Assembly: GCA_024644775.1 (NCBI GenBank)
Contig: JAHEHB010000344.1
Location: 1 to 6,008 of the forward strand
Length of the DNA: 6,008 nucleotides
Origin: Deltaproteobacteria bacterium
GTDB taxonomy: Bacteria; Desulfobacterota; Desulfobacteria; Desulfobacterales; SURF-15
Direction of reading: 5' to 3'
A program made the position numbers and the translations under genes. Shown in pieces: positions 1 through 6,008 of this stretch. Position 1 is the stretch's first letter, and each line of letters opens with the position of its first letter. The notes under the pieces are model-generated. The model saw nothing but the letters and a program-made list of their open reading frames with translations. It did no database searches and had not been told where the DNA came from.

Positions 1-539
1 AAAAAAAGGGACTGCCGACGGTGTGCAAGGCGATCGAAATTCTTTGCGATCGGGGAATTCCGGTAAAACATGTATTAATCGGCGACGGAAGTGAACGAAA
101 AAAAATCCTGTCTCTTATCCGACAACTCAAGTTAGGCAGCGTCATTCAATGGCTCGGGACCCGGCCACATGACGTTGTATTGGATCATTACCGAAAGGCA
201 GATCTTTTTGTATTGGGATGCGAGGTAGCGCCCGATGGGGACAGAGATGGTATACCCAATGTTCTTTTGGAAAGCATGGCAATGGGTGTGCCGGTGGTGG
301 TAACAAACGAATCCGCAATTCCCGAAATCGTCGAAAACAACCATACCGGCCTTCTCGTGCCTCCCGGCAAACCGGAATCGATGGCTCAAGCGATGGCGAA
401 ACTCCTGACGGATGCAAAAATGAGACAGACCATTATCCGGAACGCAAAAAATCGAATCATCCGAAATTTCGACAACAAGAATCTGGTTCGCGAGTTGGCT
501 GCCGTATATCGAAAAGAAATGAGGGAATTGGGGGCATGA
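1..539 (+). CDS. GT4-family glycosyltransferase, C-terminal part (5' end outside window)
   Basis: This is the C-terminal GT-B half of a family 4 glycosyltransferase, which transfers a sugar from a nucleotide-sugar donor at the cytoplasmic side of the membrane. The frame is open from base 3 (KKGLPTV...), matching the usual 'KKG...' start of the donor-binding domain, so the GTG at 21 is internal and the true start lies upstream. Visible family marks are VLIGDGSER, the WLGTRPHDVV strand and loop, the acidic loop DGIPNVLLESMAMGVPVV, and the GLLVPPG turn. The usual E-x7-E pair appears as D (246-248) and E (270-272); the 'DGIPNVLLE' form occurs in many exopolysaccharide-type GT4 enzymes. The stop overlaps the next start in an ATGA, so the two genes are probably coupled. 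The specific sugar and acceptor cannot be told. Confidence 0.9.
   Translation, partial: KKGLPTVCKAIEILCDRGIPVKHVLIGDGSERKKILSLIRQLKLGSVIQWLGTRPHDVVLDHYRKADLFVLGCEVAPDGDRDGIPNVLLESMAMGVPVVVTNESAIPEIVENNHTGLLVPPGKPESMAQAMAKLLTDAKMRQTIIRNAKNRIIRNFDNKNLVRELAAVYRKEMRELGA
521..526 (+). promoter_or_regulatory. Ribosome binding site fixing the start at 536
   Basis: GAGGGA lies 9 bases before the ATG at 536, inside the end of the preceding gene. The reading frame of the second glycosyltransferase stays open far upstream (to about 218), but that stretch runs over the first gene and reads as meaningless basic sequence. This site, together with the MNICFYAPF start of a GT-B Rossmann strand, decides for 536. 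Confidence 0.6.
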
Positions 540-1651
540 ACATCTGTTTCTATGCACCGTTCAAGCCCTTAAACCATCCGGATCCTTCCGGCGATCAGGT
601 GATTGGTGCCGGGCTTTACAATCATTTTGTGATGAAGGGCCACCAACTTTGGACGGTAAGCAGGCTGCGATGCCGATGGATCTTCTGGAAACCATGGCGC
701 TTACCGCAAGTTATTCGAGAACGGAAACGGGCCATACGATGCGTTTATCGACTTCGACCGGATCTTTGGGTGACCTATCATACATACTATAAGGGCCCGG
801 ATATTATAGGGCCGACGATCTGTCGTAAAACAAACCTGCCTTATGTCATTTTTCAAGGCATCTATGCAACGAAACGAAAACGCGCCCCGAATACCTGGCC
901 CGGATATGTTTTAAATACAAAAGCGCTTTCCGCAGCCAGGCATGTATTCACCAATAAGCAAAAAGACCTCATGAATCTTAAACGAATTTTGCCTCCAAAT
1001 CGCCTGACGTACGTGGCCCCGGGTGTATTTCCAAAACAATTCACATCCAGTGATGAAGCCCGCAGGTCAATGCGATACACGTGGAATGTGGGAAATGATC
1101 CCGTTATCCTATCAGCCGCCATGTTTCGATCCGATGTCAAGACCCTGGGACTATCCATACTGATCAAAGCGTGTGGGGCGTTATTACAAAGAGGCAAACG
1201 ATTCTATCTGGTTATTGCGGGGGATGGTAAAGAAAAAAATCGTCTTTTGAAGTTAGCCCAAACCCACCTCCCGGAAAGAACACGATTCATCGGCCGGTTG
1301 CCCCGGAATGAAATGGTTCGTTTCTACAGTGCGGGAGATCTGTTCGCATTTCCCGGCATTCGGGAATCCCTGGGAATGGTTTATTTGGAAGCCCAATCGT
1401 GTGGTATCCCGGCGATTGCTTTTGCAAACGAAGGAACCCCACAGGTAATCAAGCACCTTGAAACAGGATTGCTGGTACCCGCATTTGATGAAACGTCCTT
1501 TACTGATGCCATCGAGACACTTTTGGACCACACGGATCTTCGCATGAAAATGGGGCATGCGGCAAAAGCTTATATACGAGCACATCACGATCTGAACAAA
1601 AATTATCAAAAAATTGAAAGGGTTTTTAAAAGAATCATCCATGACTCGTAA
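536..1651 (+). CDS. GT4-family glycosyltransferase, complete
   Basis: A 371-residue protein of normal length for a single-module GT-B retaining glycosyltransferase. Residues 1-160 form the N-terminal acceptor domain, beginning with the strand MNICFYAPF and a glycine-containing loop near 19-27. Residues 185-365 are the family 4 donor domain: VILSAAMFRSDVKTLG, LVIAGDGKEK (226-234), FIGRLPRNEMVRFYSAGDLF (251-270), and the E-x7-E motif with E277 and E285 in ESLGMVYLE, which binds the nucleotide-sugar. GLLVP (311-315) follows as expected. No signal peptide or clear membrane span is seen, so it is probably a cytoplasmic or peripheral membrane enzyme. It overlaps the preceding gene by 4 bases and the following one by about 11. 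A role in polysaccharide or glycolipid assembly is inferred from context; donor and acceptor are unknown. Confidence 0.92.
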   Translation: MNICFYAPFKPLNHPDPSGDQVIGAGLYNHFVMKGHQLWTVSRLRCRWIFWKPWRLPQVIRERKRAIRCVYRLRPDLWVTYHTYYKGPDIIGPTICRKTNLPYVIFQGIYATKRKRAPNTWPGYVLNTKALSAARHVFTNKQKDLMNLKRILPPNRLTYVAPGVFPKQFTSSDEARRSMRYTWNVGNDPVILSAAMFRSDVKTLGLSILIKACGALLQRGKRFYLVIAGDGKEKNRLLKLAQTHLPERTRFIGRLPRNEMVRFYSAGDLFAFPGIRESLGMVYLEAQSCGIPAIAFANEGTPQVIKHLETGLLVPAFDETSFTDAIETLLDHTDLRMKMGHAAKAYIRAHHDLNKNYQKIERVFKRIIHDS

Positions 1652-2267
1652 TGGGACCCGTAATCGCATGGTAACCCGCTTTGGTCTGCTGCGTCATGCG
1701 GAAACCGTCTGGAACCGGCAAAAACGAATTCAAGGATACTCCGATTCCCTGTTAACATCGGAAGGCAAGAATCAGGCGAAAAAATGGGGACGTACCCTCG
1801 CCTCACTCAAATGGGATCGGATGATTGCCAGCGACCTGAAGCGGGCGCTTGAGACAGCGAAACTTGTGAATCTTTCGCTAAACCTTGCAATCGATCAAGA
1901 TCGTCGTCTAAGAGAACAAAACTGGGGGCGATGGGAAGGCAAAACAACCCAAGAAGTCAATGAACAACTCGATACGAAAGCGCTCGAGGGGGGATGGGAA
2001 TTCTGTCCTCCGGGCGGGGAAGCCCGGAAAAATGTACGAGATCGATGTCTAACGGTCTTAACCGAAGTGGCCCTGCGATGGCCCGGGGAGATGATTTTGG
2101 TGATCACCCACGAAGGGGTCATTCGGTGCCTGATATATGGTCTTGCCGGCAGAAAATATACACGCACAGAACCGCCGATGCTTCGACCCAATCATCTTCA
2201 CTTCATTATTCATCATGAAGAAGAGTTGAAAATCGAGGAAATAAATGCGATAGCGCTTACCTCATGA
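1641..2267 (+). CDS. Histidine phosphatase family protein (phosphoglycerate-mutase-like fold)
   Basis: A 208-residue member of the histidine phosphatase superfamily, branch 1, which forms a phosphohistidine intermediate to remove or move a phosphate on a small molecule. The full catalytic set is present: R18-H19 in LLRHAETVWN, R68 in ASDLKRALETA, E92 in LREQNWGRWEG, and H157 in VITHEGV. PPGGEA (123-128) is the usual substrate-loop stretch. The family includes GpmB-like, CobC-like and glucosyl-3-phosphoglycerate phosphatases, and the sequence alone does not separate them. The start is uncertain. ATG 1641 has only a weak AAGA-type site and overlaps the previous gene by 11 bases; ATG 1668 would give 199 residues starting just before the first strand; an upstream TTG at 1614 is less likely. 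Its place among glycosyltransferases suggests a phosphorylated sugar or glycoside substrate, but this is inference. Confidence 0.9.
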   Translation: MTRNGTRNRMVTRFGLLRHAETVWNRQKRIQGYSDSLLTSEGKNQAKKWGRTLASLKWDRMIASDLKRALETAKLVNLSLNLAIDQDRRLREQNWGRWEGKTTQEVNEQLDTKALEGGWEFCPPGGEARKNVRDRCLTVLTEVALRWPGEMILVITHEGVIRCLIYGLAGRKYTRTEPPMLRPNHLHFIIHHEEELKIEEINAIALTS

Positions 2268-3415
2268 AAATCATCATTTACAGCCAAAACATCTGGGGGG
2301 TCGGTCACTTCTTCAGGAGCTTGGAGATCTGCCGGGCGCTTTCTAAGCACGATGTCATTTTGATAATCGGGGGCGACCGGGTGGACATTCCTTTACCGGA
2401 GCATGTCCGCGAAGTGCGGCTTCCCAGCATCATGACCGACCGTGAATATAAAAATCTGTTTACGACGGAACCTGGACTTACGCTCGAACAGGCACAAAAA
2501 AAACGAAGGGATCGTCTCCTTGCACTGCTTGTTGAAGAGACTCCGGATATCTTTGTCGTTGAGCTGTACCCGTTTGGCAGAAATGCATTTCGCTTGGAAC
2601 TGGATCCGGTCTTAGAGAGAATTCGACGCAAGGATCTTTCGCACTGCACGGTGGTGTGCAGTCTCCGGGATATACTCGTGGAAAAAAAGGACACAATTGC
2701 TTATGAAACCCGCGTGATCGGTAAGCTTAACCGCTATTTTGACGCGTTACTGGTGCATTCCGATCCAAGGATCTTGACACTGGAAGACACATTTTCCCGT
2801 TCCAAGGATATTGACATTCCGATACAGTATACGGGATATGTCGCTCAAAAACCGCCTCAAGGAGCCCGCTCAGAAATTCGTCGGCAACTTGGCCTCACGG
2901 AAAGCGAACCCCTCGTCATTGCCAGCGCTGGAGGCGGAAAGGCAGGGGCAACCCTGATGAAATCCGTGATCACCGCTTTTCGTCGTCTGGAGACTTCGGA
3001 AGTTTCCCACCTTAAAGCGTTTACCGGCCCCTACATGAGCCAAGCAGAATTTGACACGATCCGAAGACAATCCGGAAATCGGGTCGACGTTTCACGGTTT
3101 TCCACGAATTTTCTTTCCTATCTCGCAGCCGCAGATCTTTCAGTGAGCATGGCCGGTTACAATACCAGTATGAATATCTTGGCAACGAAGGTATCGGCCC
3201 TTGTATGGCCCTTTTCTCATGATCGAGAACAGGGGCTGCGCGCGGAGCGTCTCGCGCGGTTGGGAGCCCTGACGATTTTGAAAAATGAAGATCTAACGCC
3301 ATCTCGCCTATCCGCCATAATGGATCGGCAGCTTTCTCAACCGTTACATAATTCCACAAAAATCGACCTTGAGGGCGCAACCCATACGGCACGTTGGCTT
3401 GAACAGCGGATTTGA
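2264..3415 (+). CDS. MurG/GT28-like predicted glycosyltransferase
   Basis: A 383-residue protein resembling the 'predicted glycosyltransferase' group related to MurG (GT28, GT-B fold). The N-terminal domain opens with MKIIIYSQNIWGVGHFFRS, whose GVGH loop (12-15) followed by R18 is the usual acceptor-side glycine loop. The second domain starts near 215 with LVIASAGGGKAG (217-228), the nucleotide-sugar-binding glycine loop, and continues with a SMAGYNT stretch (295-301) and DREQGLRAERLARLGA (320-335), typical of this group. No membrane span is obvious. It overlaps the phosphatase gene by 4 bases (ATGA), and no good ribosome binding site lies at the right distance, so translation probably depends on coupling. 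It is the last gene of the operon, followed by an AT-rich gap. Donor and product are unknown; the fold assignment is firm, the exact activity is not. Confidence 0.82.
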   Translation: MKIIIYSQNIWGVGHFFRSLEICRALSKHDVILIIGGDRVDIPLPEHVREVRLPSIMTDREYKNLFTTEPGLTLEQAQKKRRDRLLALLVEETPDIFVVELYPFGRNAFRLELDPVLERIRRKDLSHCTVVCSLRDILVEKKDTIAYETRVIGKLNRYFDALLVHSDPRILTLEDTFSRSKDIDIPIQYTGYVAQKPPQGARSEIRRQLGLTESEPLVIASAGGGKAGATLMKSVITAFRRLETSEVSHLKAFTGPYMSQAEFDTIRRQSGNRVDVSRFSTNFLSYLAAADLSVSMAGYNTSMNILATKVSALVWPFSHDREQGLRAERLARLGALTILKNEDLTPSRLSAIMDRQLSQPLHNSTKIDLEGATHTARWLEQRI

Positions 3416-3683
3416 CGATCATTAAACCAACGATGAATTCTTAATTTTTAATTTTAAATATGTTTGGTTGGTCTTTTGTTTATAATATCAGGAATCATTC
3501 TTATTTACAGACAATCGATATTATGATAATAATTTAGACTTCTGGCAAACACCTTATCGTTACATAGTATCTTTAACGACATACAAACGCCCACTGTCAT
3601 TGCCTCATCAAACGAATTTCGGCGAGGACAAGGATCTTAACAATTCCCGAACTCCTTAAATATCGAGAAAGGGTGCTTGGGCC
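3416..3683. promoter_or_regulatory. AT-rich intergenic region with candidate promoter elements
   Basis: No convincing gene or RNA is seen in these 268 bases, which separate the glycosyltransferase operon from the transporter genes. A perfect TATAAT stands at 3481-3486 but lacks a good -35 hexamer at the normal distance. A second candidate is TTTACA (3504-3509), 18 bases, then AATAAT (3528-3533). The odd palindrome TATTATGATAATA (3519-3531) overlaps this second -10. A 2 x 7 base tandem TTAATTT sits at 3441-3454. A clear hairpin-plus-T-run terminator for the upstream operon was not found; only a 6-bp stem (3425-3430 with 3464-3469) could be drawn. Promoter assignment is tentative because AT-rich DNA yields such hexamers by chance. 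Confidence 0.35.
3666..3673 (+). promoter_or_regulatory. Ribosome binding site for the GTG start at 3684
   Basis: AGAAAGGG ends 10 bases before GTG 3684. The frame is closed by a TAA at 3657-3659 with no ATG, GTG or TTG between, so this GTG is the first possible start of the permease. Confidence 0.5.
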
Positions 3684-4373
3684 GTGAGTGAAAAACTGCT
3701 GTCAACCATTGAATCCGACTCCGTCGATCGGCTGGTGGTACTTCCCATTGGCAAATCCATAGAAATTGCTTACCGGAGTATCAAGGTGCGGTTTTTCCGT
3801 TCGCTGATTACCACCATGAGCCTCGTTCTGGCCGTATCCTTCTTAAGTTTTGTTCGCGTAACCAATGATGTGGGAAATGGATTATTGGCTACCCGGGATG
3901 ACGGTCTCCGGCAAATGCTCATCCGATCCGGGTATGACCTGGAACCTGAAGATACCAGTGTGGGAAGTAGTCCAAAACAGCGTTGGATCGTTATTTTATC
4001 GTTACTCGTCTGTGTGGTGGGAATCGTAAATGCCCAGCTGATGGCGGTCACCGAACGGTTCCGAGAAATCGGCACCATGAAGTGTCTCGGGGCGTTGAAC
4101 CGGTTTGTTCTCAGGCTGTTTCTCCTGGAAGCAACCATGCAGGGATTGGTCGGCGCCAGCGTTGGAAGTATCGCTGGCGCTGTTTTTTCCTTACTCAATT
4201 CACTGTTGAGATTTGGTGGGACGGCTTTATCCCATTTATTATGGGCGGATGTATTCCTATCCATCGGTTTTGCGACCGGTGTAGGGTGTATACTGAGCCT
4301 TTTAGGAGTGCTTTATCCGGCACTGCTGGCTTCAAAAATGCAACCGGTTGAAGCGATGCGTGTGGAACAATAA
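3684..4373 (+). CDS. Short FtsX/MacB-type ABC transporter permease
   Basis: A 229-residue inner-membrane permease of the FtsX-like (MacB/LolCE, type VII) group. The cytoplasmic leader contains an amphipathic stretch (about 22-40, IGKSIEIAYRSIKVRFFRS) typical of the family. Four membrane segments are visible at about 41-57, 101-121, 145-172 and 188-213. After TM2 comes the coupling region ERFREIGTMKCLGAL (124-138), and the C-terminus ends with the usual YPALLASKMQPVEAMR (211-226). The loop between TM1 and TM2, which in MacB or LolC carries a periplasmic domain of roughly 200 residues, has only about 43 residues here. The protein is therefore close to a bare membrane core, unlikely to bind a large periplasmic substrate by itself. 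There is no sign of a frameshift, so it is probably naturally short. It needs an ATPase, most likely the one at 4535, and probably acts as a dimer. Confidence 0.9.
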   Translation: MSEKLLSTIESDSVDRLVVLPIGKSIEIAYRSIKVRFFRSLITTMSLVLAVSFLSFVRVTNDVGNGLLATRDDGLRQMLIRSGYDLEPEDTSVGSSPKQRWIVILSLLVCVVGIVNAQLMAVTERFREIGTMKCLGALNRFVLRLFLLEATMQGLVGASVGSIAGAVFSLLNSLLRFGGTALSHLLWADVFLSIGFATGVGCILSLLGVLYPALLASKMQPVEAMRVEQ

Positions 4374-4380
4374 TGGGATT

Positions 4381-4519
4381 TTTTGATTTTCGAATTTTGA
4401 TTTTCGAATAGATCTTTTTTGAAACACTTAATAAAGTATGGAGAATCAAAGGAGACGAGATAAAATACGAATGTGGAAAAGATATAACATTCGAAAATCG
4501 AAAATCGCAACTCGAAAAT
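4381..4519. repeat. Cluster of ATTTTCGA/TCGAAAAT octamers, tandem and inverted
   Basis: Between permease and ATPase genes the octamer ATTTTCGA occurs twice on the + strand (4386-4393, 4400-4407) and its complement TCGAAAAT three times (4491-4498, 4498-4505, 4512-4519). The left pair lies in a perfect tandem duplication of a 14-base unit TTTTGATTTTCGAA (4381-4394 and 4395-4408). GATTTTCGAAT at 4399-4409 (and 4385-4395) is perfectly complementary to ATTCGAAAATC at 4489-4499, so an 11-bp stem with a loop of about 80 bases is possible. No run of T follows as in a terminator. It may be a dispersed intergenic repeat or a binding or processing site; the function is not known. Confidence 0.75.
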
Positions 4520-4523
4520 ACAT

Positions 4524-4529
4524 AGAGGG
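4524..4529 (+). promoter_or_regulatory. Ribosome binding site of the ABC ATPase gene
   Basis: AGAGGG lies 5 bases before ATG 4535. An in-frame TAG at 4523-4525 precludes any earlier start. Confidence 0.65.
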
Positions 4530-4534
4530 TTTTT

Positions 4535-5269
4535 ATGGAAGATGGTAATAAGATTGTTCGGGTATCCGGCGTGACCAAAACATTTCAACTTGGGAAAGTA
4601 GAGGTACAAGCCCTTAAAGGCGTCGATCTTGAAATCGCCACCGGAAATTATATTTCAATCATGGGGCCTTCCGGTTCAGGCAAGAGCACGTTGTTTAACA
4701 TGATTGGCGGTTTGGATAAACCGACCTCTGGGAAGGTATTTATCGATGAGGTCGACATCGCCCAGTTGGACGCCTATGAGCTTGCCTGGCTTAGATGCCG
4801 AAAAATCGGATACATTTTCCAAACTTTCAACATTATCCAGGTGATGACCGCTCTGGAAAATGTGACCCTTCCCATGGTTTTCGCGGGTATCGGCAATGAT
4901 GAAGCGGTGGAAAAAGGGATGCGCCTTTTGGATCTGGTCGGGCTAAAAGAACGGTTCCAACACAAACCGTTTGAGCTTTCCGGCGGTCAGCAGCAGCGGG
5001 TGGCGATCGCCCGCTCCCTTGCTAATGACCCGGCCATCATTTTAGCGGATGAACCCACCGGTAACCTCGACTTAAAAACCGGTGAAGAGATTATCACCCT
5101 GCTAAAGCATCTCAGCAAGGATCGACGAGTTACCGTCATTTCTGCAACCCATGACATTAAAATGTTAAATGTGTCCGACCAGGTTGTTTGGATCCGCGAC
5201 GGACGAATCGATAAGGTCGAAGACCGCGAAGAACTGTCCATTTCGGTGGGCAAGGTTGAGGAGCGGTAA
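4535..5269 (+). CDS. ABC transporter ATP-binding protein, LolD/MacB/FtsE type
   Basis: A 244-residue ABC ATPase, the normal length for a stand-alone LolD-like subunit. All motifs are intact: Walker [10 protein letters not shown] (44-52), Q-loop Q96 in IFQTFN, signature LSGGQQQR (148-155), Walker B IILADEP with catalytic E173, the D-loop NLD (177-179), and H-loop H206 in [17 protein letters not shown] (107-118) after the Q-loop is characteristic of the LolD/MacB group that drives FtsX-like permeases. It should therefore energise the permease encoded just upstream, by mechanical coupling rather than classical substrate transport if it works like its relatives. The gene starts after a repeat-rich gap of 161 bases but has its own strong ribosome site. 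The last 20 residues or so ([16 protein letters not shown]) are a charged tail beyond the core fold. The transported or controlled substrate cannot be read from this subunit. Confidence 0.96.
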   Translation: MEDGNKIVRVSGVTKTFQLGKVEVQALKGVDLEIATGNYISIMGPSGSGKSTLFNMIGGLDKPTSGKVFIDEVDIAQLDAYELAWLRCRKIGYIFQTFNIIQVMTALENVTLPMVFAGIGNDEAVEKGMRLLDLVGLKERFQHKPFELSGGQQQRVAIARSLANDPAIILADEPTGNLDLKTGEEIITLLKHLSKDRRVTVISATHDIKMLNVSDQVVWIRDGRIDKVEDREELSISVGKVEER

Positions 5270-5278
5270 AGGCGCATC

Positions 5279-5284
5279 GGGGGA
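5279..5284 (+). promoter_or_regulatory. Ribosome binding site of the peptidase-like gene
   Basis: GGGGGA stands 7 bases before ATG 5292 in a 22-base gap after the ATPase stop, which supports this start and co-transcription with the ATPase. Confidence 0.55.
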
Positions 5285-5291
5285 AACGCGT

Positions 5292-6008
5292 ATGAAACAG
5301 GACAAAAAAGCCGACCGATTACACAAAAAACCGTATATTGTCGCGCTCTTATCGGGGGCGCTCCTCATGATTTCATCCCTGTCTGAATCGGCTCAAACCG
5401 TGTCGATATCCGACACGAATTTAATGGCGGTTATCCGTTCCCTGTCTGCTTATAAGGATCGAAGCACAGGAACCCCGGGCGCTGAGGCAACTGCAACATA
5501 TATCAAAAAAGTACTCAATGAAATCGGTTTAGAGGATATCGGCTCTCAGCAGTTTTCCATTCCTATTCTTGATCATCGGAAGAGCACCCTTACCATCCCT
5601 GCCGATAACCTCACCGTTCCCATTCACCCGTTACGATGCAACGCCATTTCTCCCGGAACCGTTTCTGGCAAAGGATTCGAAGGACCCCTTGTCTACGCGG
5701 GCTCCGGCGAATTGAATGACTTCAATGGGAAACAAATATCGGGGGCCATTATCCTGATGGAATTCGATTCCGGAAAAAACTGGCTCCACGCAGCATCACT
5801 CGGGGCGAAAGCGCTCATCTTTGTGGACAGAGGCGCAAAGAACAAAACGATCTTTAATGAAAAAACGGAGCTGACTCCTGTCCGGTTCCCCCGTTTCTGG
5901 ATGCCGATTTCCAAAGCACGGGAGCTATTCGACACGTTTGAATCGGCGCCTGAAGGGCACGTATCGTCCCAAATTCGTTTGGTCTCCGATATTCGCTGGG
6001 AAGTTAAA
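5292..6008 (+). CDS. Exported M28-family metallopeptidase-like protein, N-terminal part (3' end outside window)
   Basis: The first 239 residues are open to the window end without a stop. A basic start (KKADRLHKK), a hydrophobic core (about 14-30, [16 protein letters not shown]) and a small-residue stretch ending near SESA-Q (31-35) form a signal peptide or membrane anchor. Residues 42-92 ([37 protein letters not shown]) match the N-terminal 'R-x-TGTPG...A..YI...L...GL' segment common to secreted M28 aminopeptidases. Residues about 128-215 look like a PA (protease-associated) domain: [28 protein letters not shown] and [15 protein letters not shown]. The zinc-binding catalytic residues should follow downstream of the window and cannot be seen, so peptidase activity is unproven. 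It follows the ATPase by 22 bases and is probably in the same operon. The mature protein would act in the periplasm or outside the cell. Confidence 0.8.
   Translation, partial: MKQDKKADRLHKKPYIVALLSGALLMISSLSESAQTVSISDTNLMAVIRSLSAYKDRSTGTPGAEATATYIKKVLNEIGLEDIGSQQFSIPILDHRKSTLTIPADNLTVPIHPLRCNAISPGTVSGKGFEGPLVYAGSGELNDFNGKQISGAIILMEFDSGKNWLHAASLGAKALIFVDRGAKNKTIFNEKTELTPVRFPRFWMPISKARELFDTFESAPEGHVSSQIRLVSDIRWEVK

Noticed and set aside
218..535. Upstream in-frame extension of the second glycosyltransferase to 218
   Set aside because: It overlaps the well-supported C-terminus of the first glycosyltransferase, reads as basic low-information sequence, and the start at 536 has a ribosome site and the expected first strand.
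862..1197. Minus-strand frame inside the second glycosyltransferase, and similar antisense frames elsewhere
   Set aside because: No recognisable domain and no ribosome site; these are shadows of genes with clear family motifs on the + strand.
2496..2503. Run of eight A within the MurG-like gene as a phase-variation tract
   Set aside because: It encodes ordinary Lys codons in a QKKRR stretch, the frame is intact, and eight A without other evidence is common in such DNA.
3425..3469. Possible terminator after the glycosyltransferase operon
   Set aside because: Only a 6-bp stem (AACCAA with TTGGTT) around a 33-base AT-rich loop, with no clean T-run directly after it; too weak to call.
4438..4548. 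Small + strand frame of 36 codons (MENQRRRDKIRMW...) before the ATPase gene
   Set aside because: It is made largely of the repeat (RKSKIATRK), lacks a ribosome site and runs into the ATPase start; it is most likely a by-product of the octamer repeats.
4195..4609. Minus-strand frames across the permease end and the repeat
   Set aside because: They read as low-complexity sequence (e.g. FEFRFSIFE) created by the repeats, plus the antisense of the permease.

Overview
The window looks like chromosomal DNA of a Gram-negative bacterium with moderate GC. The gene style (close-packed glycosyltransferases, a MacB/LolD-type ABC transporter and an exported M28-like peptidase) would fit a deltaproteobacterial or Desulfobacterota-like genome. 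That placement is a weak impression: no rRNA or marker gene is present. All supported genes lie on the + strand, and the window cuts a gene at each end.

Region 1 (1-3415) is a compact glycan-assembly operon. It holds the C-terminal part of a GT4 glycosyltransferase, a second complete GT4 glycosyltransferase, a histidine-phosphatase-family enzyme, and a MurG/GT28-like predicted glycosyltransferase. Neighbouring genes overlap at every junction (ATGA at 536 and 2264, and a short overlap near 1641-1651), so they are probably co-transcribed and translationally coupled. Together they probably build or modify a surface polysaccharide, glycolipid or glycoside. The acceptor and sugars cannot be read from the sequence.

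Region 2 (3416-3683) is an AT-rich non-coding gap that separates the two gene groups. It carries promoter-like hexamers and a weak Fur-like match, and probably drives the genes downstream.

Region 3 (3684-6008) is a second gene group: a very small FtsX/MacB-type permease, its ABC ATPase, and an exported protein with the N-terminal and PA-like parts of an M28-family metallopeptidase, cut by the window end. The permease and ATPase genes are separated by about 160 bases that hold five copies of the octamer ATTTTCGA/TCGAAAAT, including a perfect 14-base tandem duplication. The most interesting idea here is that permease, ATPase and peptidase form one envelope machine, loosely like FtsEX with its periplasmic hydrolase. 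That is inference from gene order.
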